A stretch of 64,000 nt of DNA from Psychrobacter raelei (GTDB lineage: Bacteria; Pseudomonadota; Gammaproteobacteria; Pseudomonadales; Moraxellaceae), in the NCBI RefSeq assembly GCF_022631235.3, contig NZ_CP093310.2, forward strand, positions 2,108,001 to 2,172,000. Direction: 5' to 3'. The notes under the pieces were generated by a model, which saw only the letters and a program-made list of their open reading frames with translations, made no database searches and was not told where the DNA came from. The position numbers were made by a program, and so were the translations under genes. This document shows, piece by piece, positions 17,548-28,412 of this stretch. Within the stretch, counting starts at the first letter, position 1; each line of letters opens with the position of its first letter.

Positions 17548-18918
17548 ATGTTGTCTAATTTATCTTTTTCTGAGTTTAAACAGCACAGTTTACGCTTAGG
17601 CACCTTAGTTCTTCCCATCTTAATTACTCAGTTTTGTCAGGCAGCGTTAGGCGTGGTCGATGCGCTGATGGCCGGCGGCGTTTCTGCTCTAGACTTGGCA
17701 GCAGTGTCCATTGGCTCAGGTATTTGGCTGCCTTTGTTCTTGTTAGCCACAGGGACTTTGATTGCTACCACACCACTGATTGGCGAAAAGATGGGGGAAA
17801 AACTGCCCCATCACGTACCGCATATCACTCAGCAGTCCTTGTGGGCAGCATTATTTATTGGGGCCATTGGCCTAGTAGTGGTGTCCTTTACGCCTAATAT
17901 TCTAGGCCCTATGGGCGTGCCGGCCGATATTCAGCCTAAGGCAGCGCAATATCTACGCTTCGTAGCTTGGGGCTTTCCTGCTATTGCCTGCTATGCGGTA
18001 CTGCGCAGCTATTGTGAGGCGCTCGGTAGACCTGAGCCGGTCACTATTATCAGCTTAATTGGCTTATTTATTAATATTCCAATTAACTACATCTTTATCC
18101 ACGGTTTATTTGGCATGCCAGAGCTTGGTGGCGCAGGCTGTGGTCTGGCTACCGCTTGTGTGCTGTGGATTAATGTCATCTTACTATCTATTTATTTGTT
18201 TTTCTCTAAGCACACAACCTTTGATGAGACCCGCTTCTTTTACAACTTCGCCAAACCTGATCGTCAGCAAATCGGTAAGCTGTTTCGCTTAGGTGTCCCC
18301 ATTGGCATCTCGATATTTTTTGAGGCAAGTTTATTTAGTCTGGCCTCTATCGTAATTAGCCCCTTGGGTGCAGTGGCTGTGGCCTCTCACCAAGTAGCAC
18401 TGGCGGTGACCTCACAGCTGTTTATGATTCCAATGTCAGTGGCGATGGGTCTTACCATTATGGTCTCTAATCGCTATGGCGAGAAAAACTGGCTGGCCTT
18501 ACAGCAGGTGCAGCGTACGGGACTGATTTGGACCGTGGGTATCGCGTTGGTGAGTATGCTTGGGGTATGGTTGTTCCGTGAGAACTTAGCCGATGCCTTT
18601 ACCGATAATCCGGCCGTAAAAGCACAAGCGATGTATTTATTGCTATTTGCCATTGCCTATCAATTGGTAGATGGATGGCAGGTCAACATAGCGGGTATCT
18701 TACGCGGTATGCAAGACACACAAGTGCCGATGTGGATCACTTTATTTTGTTATTGGCTGGTGGCTTTACCATTAGGAACCTATTTGGTTCGTTATACCGA
18801 CACAGGTGCACAAGGATTTTGGATGGCATTGGTCACTGGCCTGAGTCTATCTTCGGTGTTATTGACATTAAGGCTAATTTATCGTCAGCGCCAAGTTTTA
18901 AGCATACCTGCGCGCTAG
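17548..18918 (+). CDS. MATE-family multidrug/cation exporter
   Basis: An inner-membrane exporter of about 456 residues with twelve hydrophobic spans arranged as two six-helix halves, typical of NorM-type MATE proteins driven by sodium or protons. Family features are LPILITQFCQAALGVVDALMAG in helix 1 (broken here at residues VLP..), PEPVTIISLIGLFINIPINY, and the second-half repeat LGVPIGISIFFEASLFS. I chose ATG at MLSNLSFSEF, preceded by AGAAG; a TTG 38 codons upstream would add a basic extension without support. The substrate is unknown. Confidence 0.88.
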   Translation: MLSNLSFSEFKQHSLRLGTLVLPILITQFCQAALGVVDALMAGGVSALDLAAVSIGSGIWLPLFLLATGTLIATTPLIGEKMGEKLPHHVPHITQQSLWAALFIGAIGLVVVSFTPNILGPMGVPADIQPKAAQYLRFVAWGFPAIACYAVLRSYCEALGRPEPVTIISLIGLFINIPINYIFIHGLFGMPELGGAGCGLATACVLWINVILLSIYLFFSKHTTFDETRFFYNFAKPDRQQIGKLFRLGVPIGISIFFEASLFSLASIVISPLGAVAVASHQVALAVTSQLFMIPMSVAMGLTIMVSNRYGEKNWLALQQVQRTGLIWTVGIALVSMLGVWLFRENLADAFTDNPAVKAQAMYLLLFAIAYQLVDGWQVNIAGILRGMQDTQVPMWITLFCYWLVALPLGTYLVRYTDTGAQGFWMALVTGLSLSSVLLTLRLIYRQRQVLSIPAR

Positions 18919-19102
18919 CCCTTTAAATATAAGGGCTGTATCAACCCGCTTTAAATACTTATAGACAAAAATATGTCTGAAAATTCACAAGATTGGTCAC
19001 AATTTGTTAATTTTTGCAGAAATAAACGATTTGTGACTCTTCAGGCATGAAAAAATTTGTTACAATATAGTTTACATTATAAGAAAACCGGTAGGGAACC
19101 GT

Positions 19103-19522
19103 ATGGAAATTCAGAAAATTCGTACGCTCATCGAGCTAATGGAAGAAAAAGACCTTGTTAATCTTGAGATTAAAACAGGCGATGACAGTGTTAGCTTAAC
19201 TCGACACTATAATACTCCAATGCCCTCTATGATGGCGGCCAGTCCAACTTTTATGCCAGAATCGCAGCCTGAGGTGGTGCATTCAGGTAGTATTGAAACC
19301 TCACCTATGGTAGGCGTGTTTTATGCCGCACCAAGCCCAAATGATCCACCTTTTGTGACCCCTGGTCAAAAAGTTCAAGCTGGGGACACCTTGGGCATCA
19401 TTGAAGCAATGAAAATTATGAACCCACTTGAGGCCACTCAAAGTGGTATCGTGGATGCCATCTTGGTGGAAAATGGTGATGTGGTTCAGTTTGGCCAACC
19501 CGTAATCCGTTATAGAAACTAA
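19103..19522 (+). CDS. accB: biotin carboxyl carrier protein of acetyl-CoA carboxylase
   Basis: AccB carries the biotin that shuttles carboxylate between AccC and the carboxyltransferase, in the first step of fatty acid synthesis. The biotinyl lysine is in the invariant EAMKIMN motif near residue 97, within the C-terminal biotinyl domain. A short Ala/Pro/Ser/Met-rich linker separates it from the N-terminal AccC-interacting helices. The length of 139 residues is slightly short because of a compact linker. accC follows 15 bases later, forming the standard accBC operon. Confidence 0.95.
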   Translation: MEIQKIRTLIELMEEKDLVNLEIKTGDDSVSLTRHYNTPMPSMMAASPTFMPESQPEVVHSGSIETSPMVGVFYAAPSPNDPPFVTPGQKVQAGDTLGIIEAMKIMNPLEATQSGIVDAILVENGDVVQFGQPVIRYRN

Positions 19523-19537
19523 TATATAGGCACCTTG

Positions 19538-20887
19538 ATGATAAAAAAATTGCTTATCGCCAACCGTGGCGAAATTGCTTTACGCATCGTCCGTGCCTGC
19601 AAACAGCTGGGCATTAAAACGGTAGGGGTTTATTCTACTGCCGATGAGGATTTGATGCACTTACGGTTTGTGGATGAGGCCATCTGTATTGGAAAACCCA
19701 ATGCCAACCAAAGCTACTTGAATATCAATGCGATTATTACTGCCGCAGAGATTACAGGCAGCGATGCCATTCATCCCGGCTACGGCTTCTTGGCAGAAAA
19801 TGCTGAATTTGCAGAGAGCATTGAGGATGCGGGCATTATATTTGTCGGCCCCCATCCCGATCACATCCGCTTAATGGGCAATAAAGTCTCCGCCATTAAT
19901 GCCATGAAACAGGCTGGGGTACCGACGGTGCCAGGTTCAGTGGGCACAGTCACTTTAAATAACGCTGAAGAGCAGGCGAAAAATATCGGCTTTCCATTGT
20001 TAATTAAAGCAGCTGCCGGTGGTGGTGGTCGAGGCATGCGCATTGTTGAGCGCTTCGATCAGCTTAATGAACAAGTACAAGCTGCCAAGCAAGAGGCAGA
20101 ACTGTGGTTTGGTGATGACAGCGTCTATATGGAGCGTTATCTGCAAAATCCACGCCACATCGAAGTTCAAGTCTTGGGGGATGGCAATGGTAATGCTATT
20201 CACTTATATGACCGTGACTGCTCACTGCAGCGTCGTCATCAAAAAGTGTTAGAGGAAGCCCCTGCTCCAGATATCCCAGATGACATTCGTGAACCCATTT
20301 TACAGGCGTGTGTTAAGGCGTGTGAAACCATTGGCTATCGCGGTGCAGGCACGTTTGAATTCTTGTTTGAGGACGGTGAATTCTTCTTTATCGAGATGAA
20401 CACCAGGGTTCAGGTAGAGCACCCAATTACTGAAATGGTCACCGGTGTGGATGTGGTGGTAGAACAGCTAAGAATTGCTGCAGGCTATGGCCTATCGTAT
20501 CGTCAAAGCGATATCAGCGTTCATGGTCATGCTATTGAATGCCGTATAAATGCCGAGGACCCCAAGACCTTTGCCCCCTCACCTGGTAAGATTACTCAGT
20601 ATTTCACGCCTAGTGGGGCCGGTGTGCGCTTTGACTCTCATTTGTACCCCAATTATGAGATTCCCTCGTACTATGACTCACTTATTGGCAAGCTTATCTG
20701 CCATGGTCAGACTCGAGAACAGGCCATTGCTAAGACGCTTCATGCCCTTGATGAGCTAATCATCGAAGGCATCAAGACCAACATTCCTATGCACCGTGAT
20801 CTGATTTTAAAAGATCCCGATTTTGCCTCACGTGCCCAAAATATTCATTATTTAGAAAAATGTCTATTAATGCCAAAGGCTGAATAG
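19538..20887 (+). CDS. accC: biotin carboxylase subunit of acetyl-CoA carboxylase
   Basis: AccC carboxylates biotin on AccB using ATP and bicarbonate. The ATG of [17 protein letters not shown] is used; a TTG one codon upstream is in frame. ATP-grasp signatures are visible: [12 protein letters not shown] near residue 160, [10 protein letters not shown], and the catalytic [18 protein letters not shown] near residue 285. At 449 residues it is the normal size. It is translationally close to accB and ends shortly before a shared palindromic terminator. Confidence 0.96.
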   Translation: MIKKLLIANRGEIALRIVRACKQLGIKTVGVYSTADEDLMHLRFVDEAICIGKPNANQSYLNINAIITAAEITGSDAIHPGYGFLAENAEFAESIEDAGIIFVGPHPDHIRLMGNKVSAINAMKQAGVPTVPGSVGTVTLNNAEEQAKNIGFPLLIKAAAGGGGRGMRIVERFDQLNEQVQAAKQEAELWFGDDSVYMERYLQNPRHIEVQVLGDGNGNAIHLYDRDCSLQRRHQKVLEEAPAPDIPDDIREPILQACVKACETIGYRGAGTFEFLFEDGEFFFIEMNTRVQVEHPITEMVTGVDVVVEQLRIAAGYGLSYRQSDISVHGHAIECRINAEDPKTFAPSPGKITQYFTPSGAGVRFDSHLYPNYEIPSYYDSLIGKLICHGQTREQAIAKTLHALDELIIEGIKTNIPMHRDLILKDPDFASRAQNIHYLEKCLLMPKAE

Positions 20888-20931
20888 CACAACATAGGCT
20901 GTTTGGTTACTTATATTAATGATATAACCAT

Positions 20932-20966
20932 AAAAAAAGCAGAAGTGATATCACTTCTGCTTTTTT
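20932..20966. terminator. bidirectional terminator accC / argG
   Basis: A perfect palindrome with core AGCAGAAGTGATATCACTTC lies between an A-tract and a T-tract and serves both convergent genes. Confidence 0.9.
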
Positions 20967-20988
20967 GGTGTTAACCGTCACTAATCGA

Positions 20989-22224
20989 TTAAGACAAGTC
21001 ACGACCACGGCTGGCTTCGATAGACAGACGCAGACCATTTAGGCGGATGAAGCCCTCTGCATCTTTTTGATCATACGCGCCTGCATCATCTTCAAAAGTC
21101 GCAATCTTCTCATCGAATAAAGAATAAGGAGACTTGCGGCCCACAACGCTGACATTACCTTTATATAGCTTAACGCGCACTGTACCGGTCACATATTCTT
21201 GCGACTTATCGATCAAGGCTTGTAGCATTTGACGCTCTGGGCTAAACCAGTAACCGTTATAAATGATTTTTGCATAACGAGGCATAAGCTCATCTTTTAA
21301 ATGTGCCGCTTCACGGTCTAGGGTCAATGATTCCATACCACGGTGCGCTTTTAGCATAATGGTACCTGCTGGCGTCTCATAACAGCCGCGAGACTTCATA
21401 CCCACGTAACGGTTTTCTACGATATCTAGGCGGCCAATACCATGCTTACCACCCAGCTCATTTAACTTAATCATTACCTCATAAGGCTCTAATTTTTCGC
21501 CATTGATGGCCACGATGTCGCCTTTTTCGTACTCAAGCTCTAGATATTCTGGTGTATCTGGTGCTTGCTCTGGGCTTACTGACCAGCGCCACATATCCTC
21601 TTCAGCTTCCGCATAAGGGTCTTCTAAGATATCGCCTTCATAAGAGATGTGCAGTAAGTTGGCATCCATTGAATAAGGAGATTTTTTCTTATTGGCGGCA
21701 AAGTCGATAGGAATGTTATGCTCTTTGGCATAGGCCATTAAGCTTTCACGGCTAGATAAATCCCACTCACGCCAAGGGGCAATCGTTTTTACATCAGGCG
21801 CCAGTGCAATGGCACCCAGCTCAAATCTCACCTGATCATTACCTTTACCGGTAGCACCATGGCTGATGGCATCGGCATTGTGCTCTTTGGCAATCTCAAC
21901 CAAGCGCTTGGCAATTAAAGGACGTGCGATAGAAGTACCTAGCAGATATTCGCCTTCATAAATGGCATTGGCACGAAACATAGGGAACACATAGTCACGC
22001 GCAAACTCAGCTCGCAGATCTTCGATATGTATGTGCTTAATACCCATGGCTTCAGCCTTAGCACGAGCAGGCTCTACCTCTTCACCCTGGCCAATGTCTG
22101 CGGTAAATGTGATTACTTCTGCATCATAAGTATCTTGTAACCACTTGGCGATGATCGAAGTATCTAGACCGCCTGAGTATGCCAAAACAATTTTATTAAT
22201 ATTGTCTTTGTTTTCTATCGACAT
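20989..22224 (-). CDS. argG: argininosuccinate synthase
   Basis: ArgG condenses citrulline and aspartate with ATP in arginine synthesis. The N-terminal PP-loop [17 protein letters not shown] near residue 12 binds [18 protein letters not shown] near residue 125 and the citrulline/aspartate-binding segments follow. It has 411 residues, the usual size for the short-type enzyme. AAAGGA precedes the ATG at a good distance. No other arg genes are adjacent, and no convincing ArgR box was found upstream. Confidence 0.95.
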   Translation of the reverse strand: MSIENKDNINKIVLAYSGGLDTSIIAKWLQDTYDAEVITFTADIGQGEEVEPARAKAEAMGIKHIHIEDLRAEFARDYVFPMFRANAIYEGEYLLGTSIARPLIAKRLVEIAKEHNADAISHGATGKGNDQVRFELGAIALAPDVKTIAPWREWDLSSRESLMAYAKEHNIPIDFAANKKKSPYSMDANLLHISYEGDILEDPYAEAEEDMWRWSVSPEQAPDTPEYLELEYEKGDIVAINGEKLEPYEVMIKLNELGGKHGIGRLDIVENRYVGMKSRGCYETPAGTIMLKAHRGMESLTLDREAAHLKDELMPRYAKIIYNGYWFSPERQMLQALIDKSQEYVTGTVRVKLYKGNVSVVGRKSPYSLFDEKIATFEDDAGAYDQKDAEGFIRLNGLRLSIEASRGRDLS

Positions 22225-22758
22225 AATGCATCCTTTATTGAGTACGTTTTAAGTGAGTATTGATTAAATATTAAGTGCCTCTAGCACTTATAACGCTAAA
22301 TCTAATCGCCAACCTTGGTATAAGCCAAATTTGCCCTTATCATCTAAGCCCGTAAAGCGTGGTCAGGCTTAAATCTGGCAGCTTATTGCTTTTATATCTG
22401 TTTAAATGACCGATTTTAAATCAGCAGCTCTACAACGCAAACTGCCTTAAACCACTGCGCCCATTCAACATTTCAGTTTACACTATTTAATTGAGCAACA
22501 AAAGCTGAGTGGCCCGTATTTACCACTTAATTCAAACAGCTTGGGGGCAATATTGCACATATTTGGTCATGGATAAATGTGCTGATGGCCGAATTTATCA
22601 GCAAAACCTGTTATCATTAGCCTATCAGATGCGGCTTGAAAACTGGCGTATAAAAACCTTACTGATTCGCTTAGGCCTATCAAAAGCCCAATGATGGCGA
22701 CAAAGCCAAGTCAGGCCGCATGCTTACCTACCCTATTAAATAACGACGGCGATAACTT
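22225..22758. other. intergenic region argG / pyrC
   Basis: About 530 bases between divergent genes. The only candidate gene is a 61-codon frame (22509-22694) described separately. Promoters for argG and pyrC must lie here, but I see no unambiguous box or riboswitch. Confidence 0.4.
22509..22694 (+). CDS. possible small protein upstream of pyrC
   Basis: An open frame of 61 codons starting at GTG, 64 bases before pyrC on the same strand. The product would be basic and rich in aromatic and Leu residues, with a C-terminal amphipathic stretch (RLENWRIKTLLIRLGL). There is no good ribosome binding site before the GTG, and an internal ATG at MDKCADG would give about 41 residues. I do not recognise a family. 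It could be a real leader or small gene, or chance. Confidence 0.25.
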   Translation: MARIYHLIQTAWGQYCTYLVMDKCADGRIYQQNLLSLAYQMRLENWRIKTLLIRLGLSKAQ

Positions 22759-23880
22759 ATGACTCATAATACTGCCCCCACCACTGCGGATACCTCTGAC
22801 ACTGCGGCTGCGACACAAGAGGTCCGTCACATTACGCTAACTCGCCCAGATGATTGGCACATCCACCTGCGTGATGGACTATCACTGAGTACCACAGTGG
22901 CCCATGCGGCGGCTAATTTTAGCCGAGTTATTTGTATGCCAAACCTTGTGCCACCCGTAAAAAATACTGAGCAAGCCTTGGCTTATCGCAGCCGTATCAT
23001 GCAGGCATTGGCCCACGCGGATATCGATGACACTGCCAAACGCGCTTTTGATCCACGTATGACCTTATATTTAACCGACAGCACCACTGCCGAAGACATC
23101 AAGCAGGCCTCAGAGTCAGGCATGATTCAGGCCGTTAAGTTATATCCTGCAGGTGCTACGACTAACTCAGCCGATGGTGTCACCAACTTAGGCGGGCGCA
23201 GTGCAGTATTTGAAGCGATGCAAAAGTACAAACTGCCTTTATTAATCCATGGCGAGGTTACCGATGCACACGTCGACATCTTTGATCGTGAAAAGCAGTT
23301 TGTCGATACCACTTTGAGCAACTTGGTGCGTCAATTTCCTGAATTAAAAATTGTGGTTGAACACATTACCACAGGCGATGCAGCAGACTTTGTGCTGTCA
23401 CAAAGTGCACTGGTGGCTGCCACCATTACCCCTCAACATTTGTTATTTAACCGAAACCATCTGCTGGTAGGCGGGGTAAAGCCGCATTTTTATTGTCTGC
23501 CAATCTTAAAGCGTCAGCAGCATCAGCAAGTACTGCTTGATGTGGCGACCAGTGGTAACCCTAAATTCTTCTTAGGTACAGACTCAGCGCCGCATGCCAC
23601 CAATGCCAAAGAAAATGCTTGTGGCTGCGCAGGCTGCTATTCGGCATCTATTGCACTGCCTTTGTATGCGACCGCCTTTGATAGTGTTGGCAAAATTGAT
23701 CGTTTAGAGGGATTTGCCTGCCATTTTGGTGCCCAGTTTTATGGCCTACCCCTCAATAACAGCACCATTACCTTAGTCAATGAGCCCATGACTGTGCCAC
23801 AAAGCTACCCATATCTTGACACGCAAAGCCTGACGCCCTTAATGGCCGGTGAGACCCTACCTTGGTCTATCAAAAGCTAA
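22759..23880 (+). CDS. pyrC: dihydroorotase
   Basis: PyrC cyclises carbamoyl aspartate to dihydroorotate in pyrimidine synthesis. The metal-binding HxH is in [10 protein letters not shown] near residue 34, and the carboxylated lysine is in [13 protein letters not shown]. Later metal ligands are in LLIHGEV and VVEHITT, and the catalytic Asp is in LGTDSAPH. This is the short class II type of Escherichia coli. It has 373 residues, about 25 more than usual; the extra is an N-terminal Thr/Ala-rich segment. Confidence 0.94.
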   Translation: MTHNTAPTTADTSDTAAATQEVRHITLTRPDDWHIHLRDGLSLSTTVAHAAANFSRVICMPNLVPPVKNTEQALAYRSRIMQALAHADIDDTAKRAFDPRMTLYLTDSTTAEDIKQASESGMIQAVKLYPAGATTNSADGVTNLGGRSAVFEAMQKYKLPLLIHGEVTDAHVDIFDREKQFVDTTLSNLVRQFPELKIVVEHITTGDAADFVLSQSALVAATITPQHLLFNRNHLLVGGVKPHFYCLPILKRQQHQQVLLDVATSGNPKFFLGTDSAPHATNAKENACGCAGCYSASIALPLYATAFDSVGKIDRLEGFACHFGAQFYGLPLNNSTITLVNEPMTVPQSYPYLDTQSLTPLMAGETLPWSIKS

Positions 23881-23953
23881 TAGATAAGAGAGTAGATGGC
23901 CTTATTTTTGAGTTGCTTAATTTTTTATTTACTTAATATGTGATTTTTGATTT

Positions 23954-24778
23954 ATGACTGATTTAACTGTACTGGCAGATGATGAGCAAAATGGGTTGAA
24001 CGATAATCAAGCAGAGCCCAGAACGTGTAGCAATACCTCCACCAATGAAAACAGCTCGGATGCCACCTCAGATCATGGCAATGGTCTAGCAAAGCAGCCG
24101 GTATTAAAGATGGTGGAGCGTTTTCGCAAATTTTTACCCGTGGTGGTGGATGTCGAAACCGCCGGCTTTAATGCGGCAACGGATGCGTTATTAGAGATTG
24201 CCTGTATCCCTATTGTGATGGATGATGAAGGCAAATTTGTCCCAGGTGAGCCGCTAAGCGCCCACCTAAATCCTTTTGAGGGTGCAAACTTAGAGCAGCG
24301 GGCATTAGATTTTACCGGTATTGATCCTAATAATCCGATGCGTAAAGCCATTGCGGAAGAAGAGCAGCCTGCGCTGCGCCGTATTTTTAAAGAGCTAAAA
24401 GCGGTACGAAAAGACAACGACTGTTTAAAATGTATTTTGGTGGGTCATAATGCTCACTTTGATCTGTCCTTTTTAAACGCCGCCATTGAGCGTACCAACA
24501 GCAAAAACCACAACCCTTTTCACCAGTTCTCTGTACTCGATACGGTGACTCTATCAGCGCTTGCCTTTGGTCAAACAGTATTGGCGCGCGCCTGTAGAGC
24601 GGCTGGTATTGAATTTGATGGCTCTGAAGCTCACTCAGCACTGTATGACACTCAAAAAACTGCAGAGCTTTTTTGCAAAATCTTAAACCATTATTCGATG
24701 ATGCCCATTAGCTTACCTGAAGACAACACAACCGATGAGCAATCAGGAGTAGAGTTGGTTAATAAAGATGATGGTTAG
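23954..24778 (+). CDS. rnt: ribonuclease T
   Basis: RNase T is a DEDDh 3'-5' exonuclease that trims tRNA CCA ends and 5S and 23S rRNA. The catalytic residues are visible: Asp66 and Glu68 in VVDVETAGF, Asp170 in GHNAHFD, His227 and Asp232 in SEAHSALYDTQKTAE. The protein has 274 residues against about 215 in E. coli; the difference is a polar 55-residue N-terminal extension plus a short acidic tail. It lies upstream of the tandem tRNA-Glu genes, probably coincidentally. Confidence 0.93.
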   Translation: MTDLTVLADDEQNGLNDNQAEPRTCSNTSTNENSSDATSDHGNGLAKQPVLKMVERFRKFLPVVVDVETAGFNAATDALLEIACIPIVMDDEGKFVPGEPLSAHLNPFEGANLEQRALDFTGIDPNNPMRKAIAEEEQPALRRIFKELKAVRKDNDCLKCILVGHNAHFDLSFLNAAIERTNSKNHNPFHQFSVLDTVTLSALAFGQTVLARACRAAGIEFDGSEAHSALYDTQKTAELFCKILNHYSMMPISLPEDNTTDEQSGVELVNKDDG

Positions 24779-24873
24779 AATGAGGGTAACTGATTCAATT
24801 CTATAACTGTCATGTGAAGACAGTGGCTGTAACGACTGTCTTACTTTAAGGCGATTACAGTTAAGGAATGACT

Positions 24874-25098
24874 ATGCAATCAACTCAAATTATCTGGGTA
24901 ACTATTGTCAGCTACATGCTCTTAGCAGTGACGATATCGTTCATCACCAGTTTATGGATAAGATATCATTTAAGACGTCCCACCGTGTTTCCACACTGCT
25001 TATTGACAGACAGACCGGTGCGCAGCACCTATTGCTTACTAACCGATAAGCCGATTGTGCGCTCTTTTTGTCTGCTTTCAGAAAGACCCGATAAATAA
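24874..25098 (+). CDS. small membrane-anchored protein with three CLL-type repeats
   Basis: A 74-residue protein of unknown function. Residues 5-29 form one hydrophobic span. The rest contains three copies of a 12-residue unit: CLLTDRP at 42-48, CLLTDKP at 54-60 and CLLSERP at 66-72, each followed or preceded by an Arg-Ser-aromatic step. The start is the second of two close ATG codons, because AAGGA is six bases before it and only one base from the first. The reading frame ends just before the tRNA-Glu promoter. I recognise no family. Confidence 0.5.
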   Translation: MQSTQIIWVTIVSYMLLAVTISFITSLWIRYHLRRPTVFPHCLLTDRPVRSTYCLLTDKPIVRSFCLLSERPDK

Positions 25099-25121
25099 TC
25101 ATACTTTTTTTAAAAAACATG

Positions 25122-25150
25122 TTGACACATCGAGGTGATATCATTAGAAT
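25122..25150 (+). promoter_or_regulatory. promoter of tRNA-Glu copy 1
   Basis: A perfect TTGACA is followed 17 bases later by TAGAAT, and transcription should start near 25157, at the beginning of the leader hairpin. Confidence 0.88.
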
Positions 25151-25155
25151 ACGCT

Positions 25156-25191
25156 CCACTTCGACATTAACGGTGAAAGCGGTCGAAGTGG
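25156..25191 (+). other. leader hairpin of tRNA-Glu copy 1
   Basis: CCACTTCGAC and GTCGAAGTGG form a perfect 10-bp stem around 16 bases, ending five bases before the mature tRNA. The same hairpin occurs in copy 2 (25476-25511). It would be the 5' leader removed by RNase P. Confidence 0.7.
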
Positions 25192-25196
25192 TCTGT

Positions 25197-25272
25197 GTCC
25201 CGTTCGTCTAGAGGCCTAGGACCCCGCCCTTTCACGGCGGTAACAGGGGTTCGAATCCCCTACGGGATACCA
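25197..25272 (+). tRNA. tRNA-Glu (UUC), copy 1
   Basis: A 76-base cloverleaf: GTCCCGT pairs with ACGGGAT in the acceptor stem, with a G1-U72 wobble. The anticodon stem CCGCC/GGCGG carries the loop with TTC. The T-arm is AGGGG-TTCGAAT-CCCCT, and CCA is encoded. The bulk of the sequence is close to E. coli tRNA-Glu. The discriminator base is A rather than the G of E. coli. Confidence 0.97.
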
Positions 25273-25324
25273 CTATTTTGTGATATCTAGTAAGCATTAT
25301 CCGGTTGATAAATGCTGACACCAA

Positions 25325-25357
25325 AAAGCCAAACTCGCAAGGGTTTGGCTTTTTTTA
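25325..25357 (+). terminator. terminator of tRNA-Glu copy 1
   Basis: AAAGCCAAAC and GTTTGGCTTT form the stem, followed by seven T. Confidence 0.85.
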
Positions 25358-25441
25358 TGGCTGTTATTGTGCCATCCAGTTGGCTCATTTTGATAACCTG
25401 TGATTGGTTTTGGTTTTTTTTGCTATTTTCAAAAAAACATG

Positions 25442-25470
25442 TTGACACATCGAGTTGATATCATTAAAAT
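25442..25470 (+). promoter_or_regulatory. promoter of tRNA-Glu copy 2
   Basis: TTGACA and TAAAAT are separated by 17 bases, as in copy 1 with two base differences in this stretch. Confidence 0.88.
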
Positions 25471-25516
25471 ACGCCCCACTTCGACATTAATGGTGAAAGC
25501 GGTCGAAGTGGTCTGT

Positions 25517-25592
25517 GTCCCGTTCGTCTAGAGGCCTAGGACCCCGCCCTTTCACGGCGGTAACAGGGGTTCGAATCCCCTACGGGATACCA
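25517..25592 (+). tRNA. tRNA-Glu (UUC), copy 2
   Basis: Identical over all 76 bases to copy 1, including the G1-U72 pair, the TTC anticodon and the encoded CCA. Confidence 0.97.
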
Positions 25593-25642
25593 CTATTTTG
25601 TGATATCTAGTAAGCATTATCCGATTGATAATACTTACACCA

Positions 25643-25675
25643 AAAAGCCAAACTCGAAAGAGTTTGGCTTTTTTT
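25643..25675. terminator. terminator shared by tRNA-Glu copy 2 and ispD
   Basis: AAAAAGCCAAACTC pairs with GAGTTTGGCTTTTT across a four-base loop. A- and T-tracts on both sides make it usable from either direction, so it can also stop ispD transcription. Confidence 0.85.
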
Positions 25676-25726
25676 ATGGCTGTTATTTTAATGGTTTTTA
25701 AGCGGTTGACTCATCGCTTTATTGGC

Positions 25727-26488
25727 CTAATGACTGGCCAATATACGCTCAATTAAGCTTAAATCTTCAGGATAAGTCAGTTTTATATTTTGATGGTTAC
25801 CCTGTACAATCTGGATAGCATGCCCCATCAGCTCAAAAGCACTGGCTTCATCGGTAATCATCAAATCACGTTTGGCCACCTGCGTTAATACCTCGCGTAA
25901 TTTGCCGGCACGGAACACTTGGGGGGTCTGAACCTGCCATAGCTGACTGCGGTCCACTGTGGCCTCAATACGGCCGTTTAAACCCACTTTTTTGATGGTA
26001 TCAGCCACAGGTACGCCTAAGATAGCGCCAGAAGAGTGATTATGTGCAGCGGCAATCACAGCATCTATGTGCTGCGCCATGACACAAGGGCGAGCCGCAT
26101 CATGAATTAAGATCAAATCTTCACAATCAGCGCCTGCTTCAAAAATGGCCTCCACCCCAGATTGGACAGATTGCCAACGCTCAGCGCCCCCTGTAGCAAA
26201 GGTGATGGGTAGACTAAAAGATAGGGTTTGTGCCACAGTGTCATCGGCGGCTATCACCAAAAACACCTCTGTTATATGCTCACTGCGACTAAGCGCCAAT
26301 ACGCTTTGTTGAAGAATGGTCTTGCCATGCACCGGCGTATATTGCTTGGCTATTGTAGAGCCAAACCGGCTCCCCTTTCCCGCAGCCACAATAAGGCCAT
26401 ACACTTTAGGCTTCTTAAGTGTAGCGTCACAGTAAGCGCTGGTTGAATCAGTTAAGGGGGTATCGAGATAAGCGTCAGATGCGGTCAT
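25727..26488 (-). CDS. ispD: 2-C-methyl-D-erythritol 4-phosphate cytidylyltransferase
   Basis: IspD transfers CMP to methylerythritol phosphate in the non-mevalonate isoprenoid pathway. The nucleotide-binding motif GLIVAAGKGSRFGSTIAKQY begins near residue 31; HDAARPCV and the terminal ITDEASAFE and KLTYPEDL motifs are typical. It has 253 residues, with an extra N-terminal segment of about 28. It follows ftsB by 11 bases, the conserved ftsB-ispD pair, and ends at a terminator shared with the second tRNA. Confidence 0.94.
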   Translation of the reverse strand: MTASDAYLDTPLTDSTSAYCDATLKKPKVYGLIVAAGKGSRFGSTIAKQYTPVHGKTILQQSVLALSRSEHITEVFLVIAADDTVAQTLSFSLPITFATGGAERWQSVQSGVEAIFEAGADCEDLILIHDAARPCVMAQHIDAVIAAAHNHSSGAILGVPVADTIKKVGLNGRIEATVDRSQLWQVQTPQVFRAGKLREVLTQVAKRDLMITDEASAFELMGHAIQIVQGNHQNIKLTYPEDLSLIERILASH

Positions 26489-26499
26489 TATCGAGCTGC

Positions 26500-26853
26500 C
26501 TAAGGAATACTTTCAATGGCGTCATCAGGGTTGATAGGCGGTGTGGGCTGAGTGGTATGGGTCACGGGTGCGGTAGATAACTGCACGAAGGTTTCGCCAG
26601 GCTTAATCAGGCCTAAGTCTAATCGTGCATGCTCTTCTACGGCTTCAAGACCATTTTTTAGGTCATTTACATCGGCCAGTAGTACCTTGTTCTCATCCAC
26701 TTTTTGATCATTAAGCTGCTGCTGTACTTGTATATCTGCATGCAGTTTGTCTAATTCAGCGCGTCCACTTTTACCCAGCCAATATTGATATTGCAAACCC
26801 AGCAATACGGCCACTGCAATTAAAAACAACATGAATTGGCTAAAATATTTCAT
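26500..26853 (-). CDS. ftsB: cell division protein FtsB
   Basis: FtsB is a small bitopic inner-membrane protein that links FtsL and FtsQ in the divisome. A transmembrane helix is at about residues 5-24, followed by a coiled coil (about 30-72) and the FtsB-typical EEHARLDLGLIKPGETFVQL segment around residues 76-95. A Pro/Thr-rich tail follows. Position next to ispD and downstream of eno is the conserved neighbourhood. Confidence 0.92.
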   Translation of the reverse strand: MKYFSQFMLFLIAVAVLLGLQYQYWLGKSGRAELDKLHADIQVQQQLNDQKVDENKVLLADVNDLKNGLEAVEEHARLDLGLIKPGETFVQLSTAPVTHTTQPTPPINPDDAIESIP

Positions 26854-26978
26854 AGGACGACTTATGTTAATTCCAAAATAGTACGCATTAAGATAGCGAC
26901 TATTGGCTAAAAAATAAAGAAAAGAGGGCTAAGGTTAATAAAAAAAACCATCCCAGCAATAATTGAAAAACACCAAAC

Positions 26979-27022
26979 AACCAGACTGCCCAGCCTTAAA
27001 TCATAGGCCAAGCAGTCTGGTT
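26979..27022 (-). terminator. hairpin between eno and ftsB
   Basis: AACCAGACTGC and GCAGTCTGGTT pair perfectly over 11 bases around a 22-base loop that contains a further small stem. On the minus strand the stem is followed by a T-rich but interrupted run. It may be the eno terminator or a partial one, because ftsB and ispD continue on the same strand. Confidence 0.5.
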
Positions 27023-27044
27023 GAGTTATCTGGGTAGATAGCAA

Positions 27045-28412
<1,368 letters not shown>

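Larger units (their letters stand above)
25112..25687 (+). repeat. tandem duplication of a tRNA-Glu transcription unit, period about 320
   Basis: The units 25112-25368 and 25432-25687 are almost identical and contain promoter, leader hairpin, tRNA and terminator. The DNA between them (about 25369-25431) is not repeated. A few substitutions occur in the leader and the terminator loop, but none in the tRNA itself. Confidence 0.93.

Noticed and set aside
22225..22350. ArgR operator upstream of argG
   Set aside because: AT-rich dyads are present, but none fits the 18-bp ARG box well enough to call.
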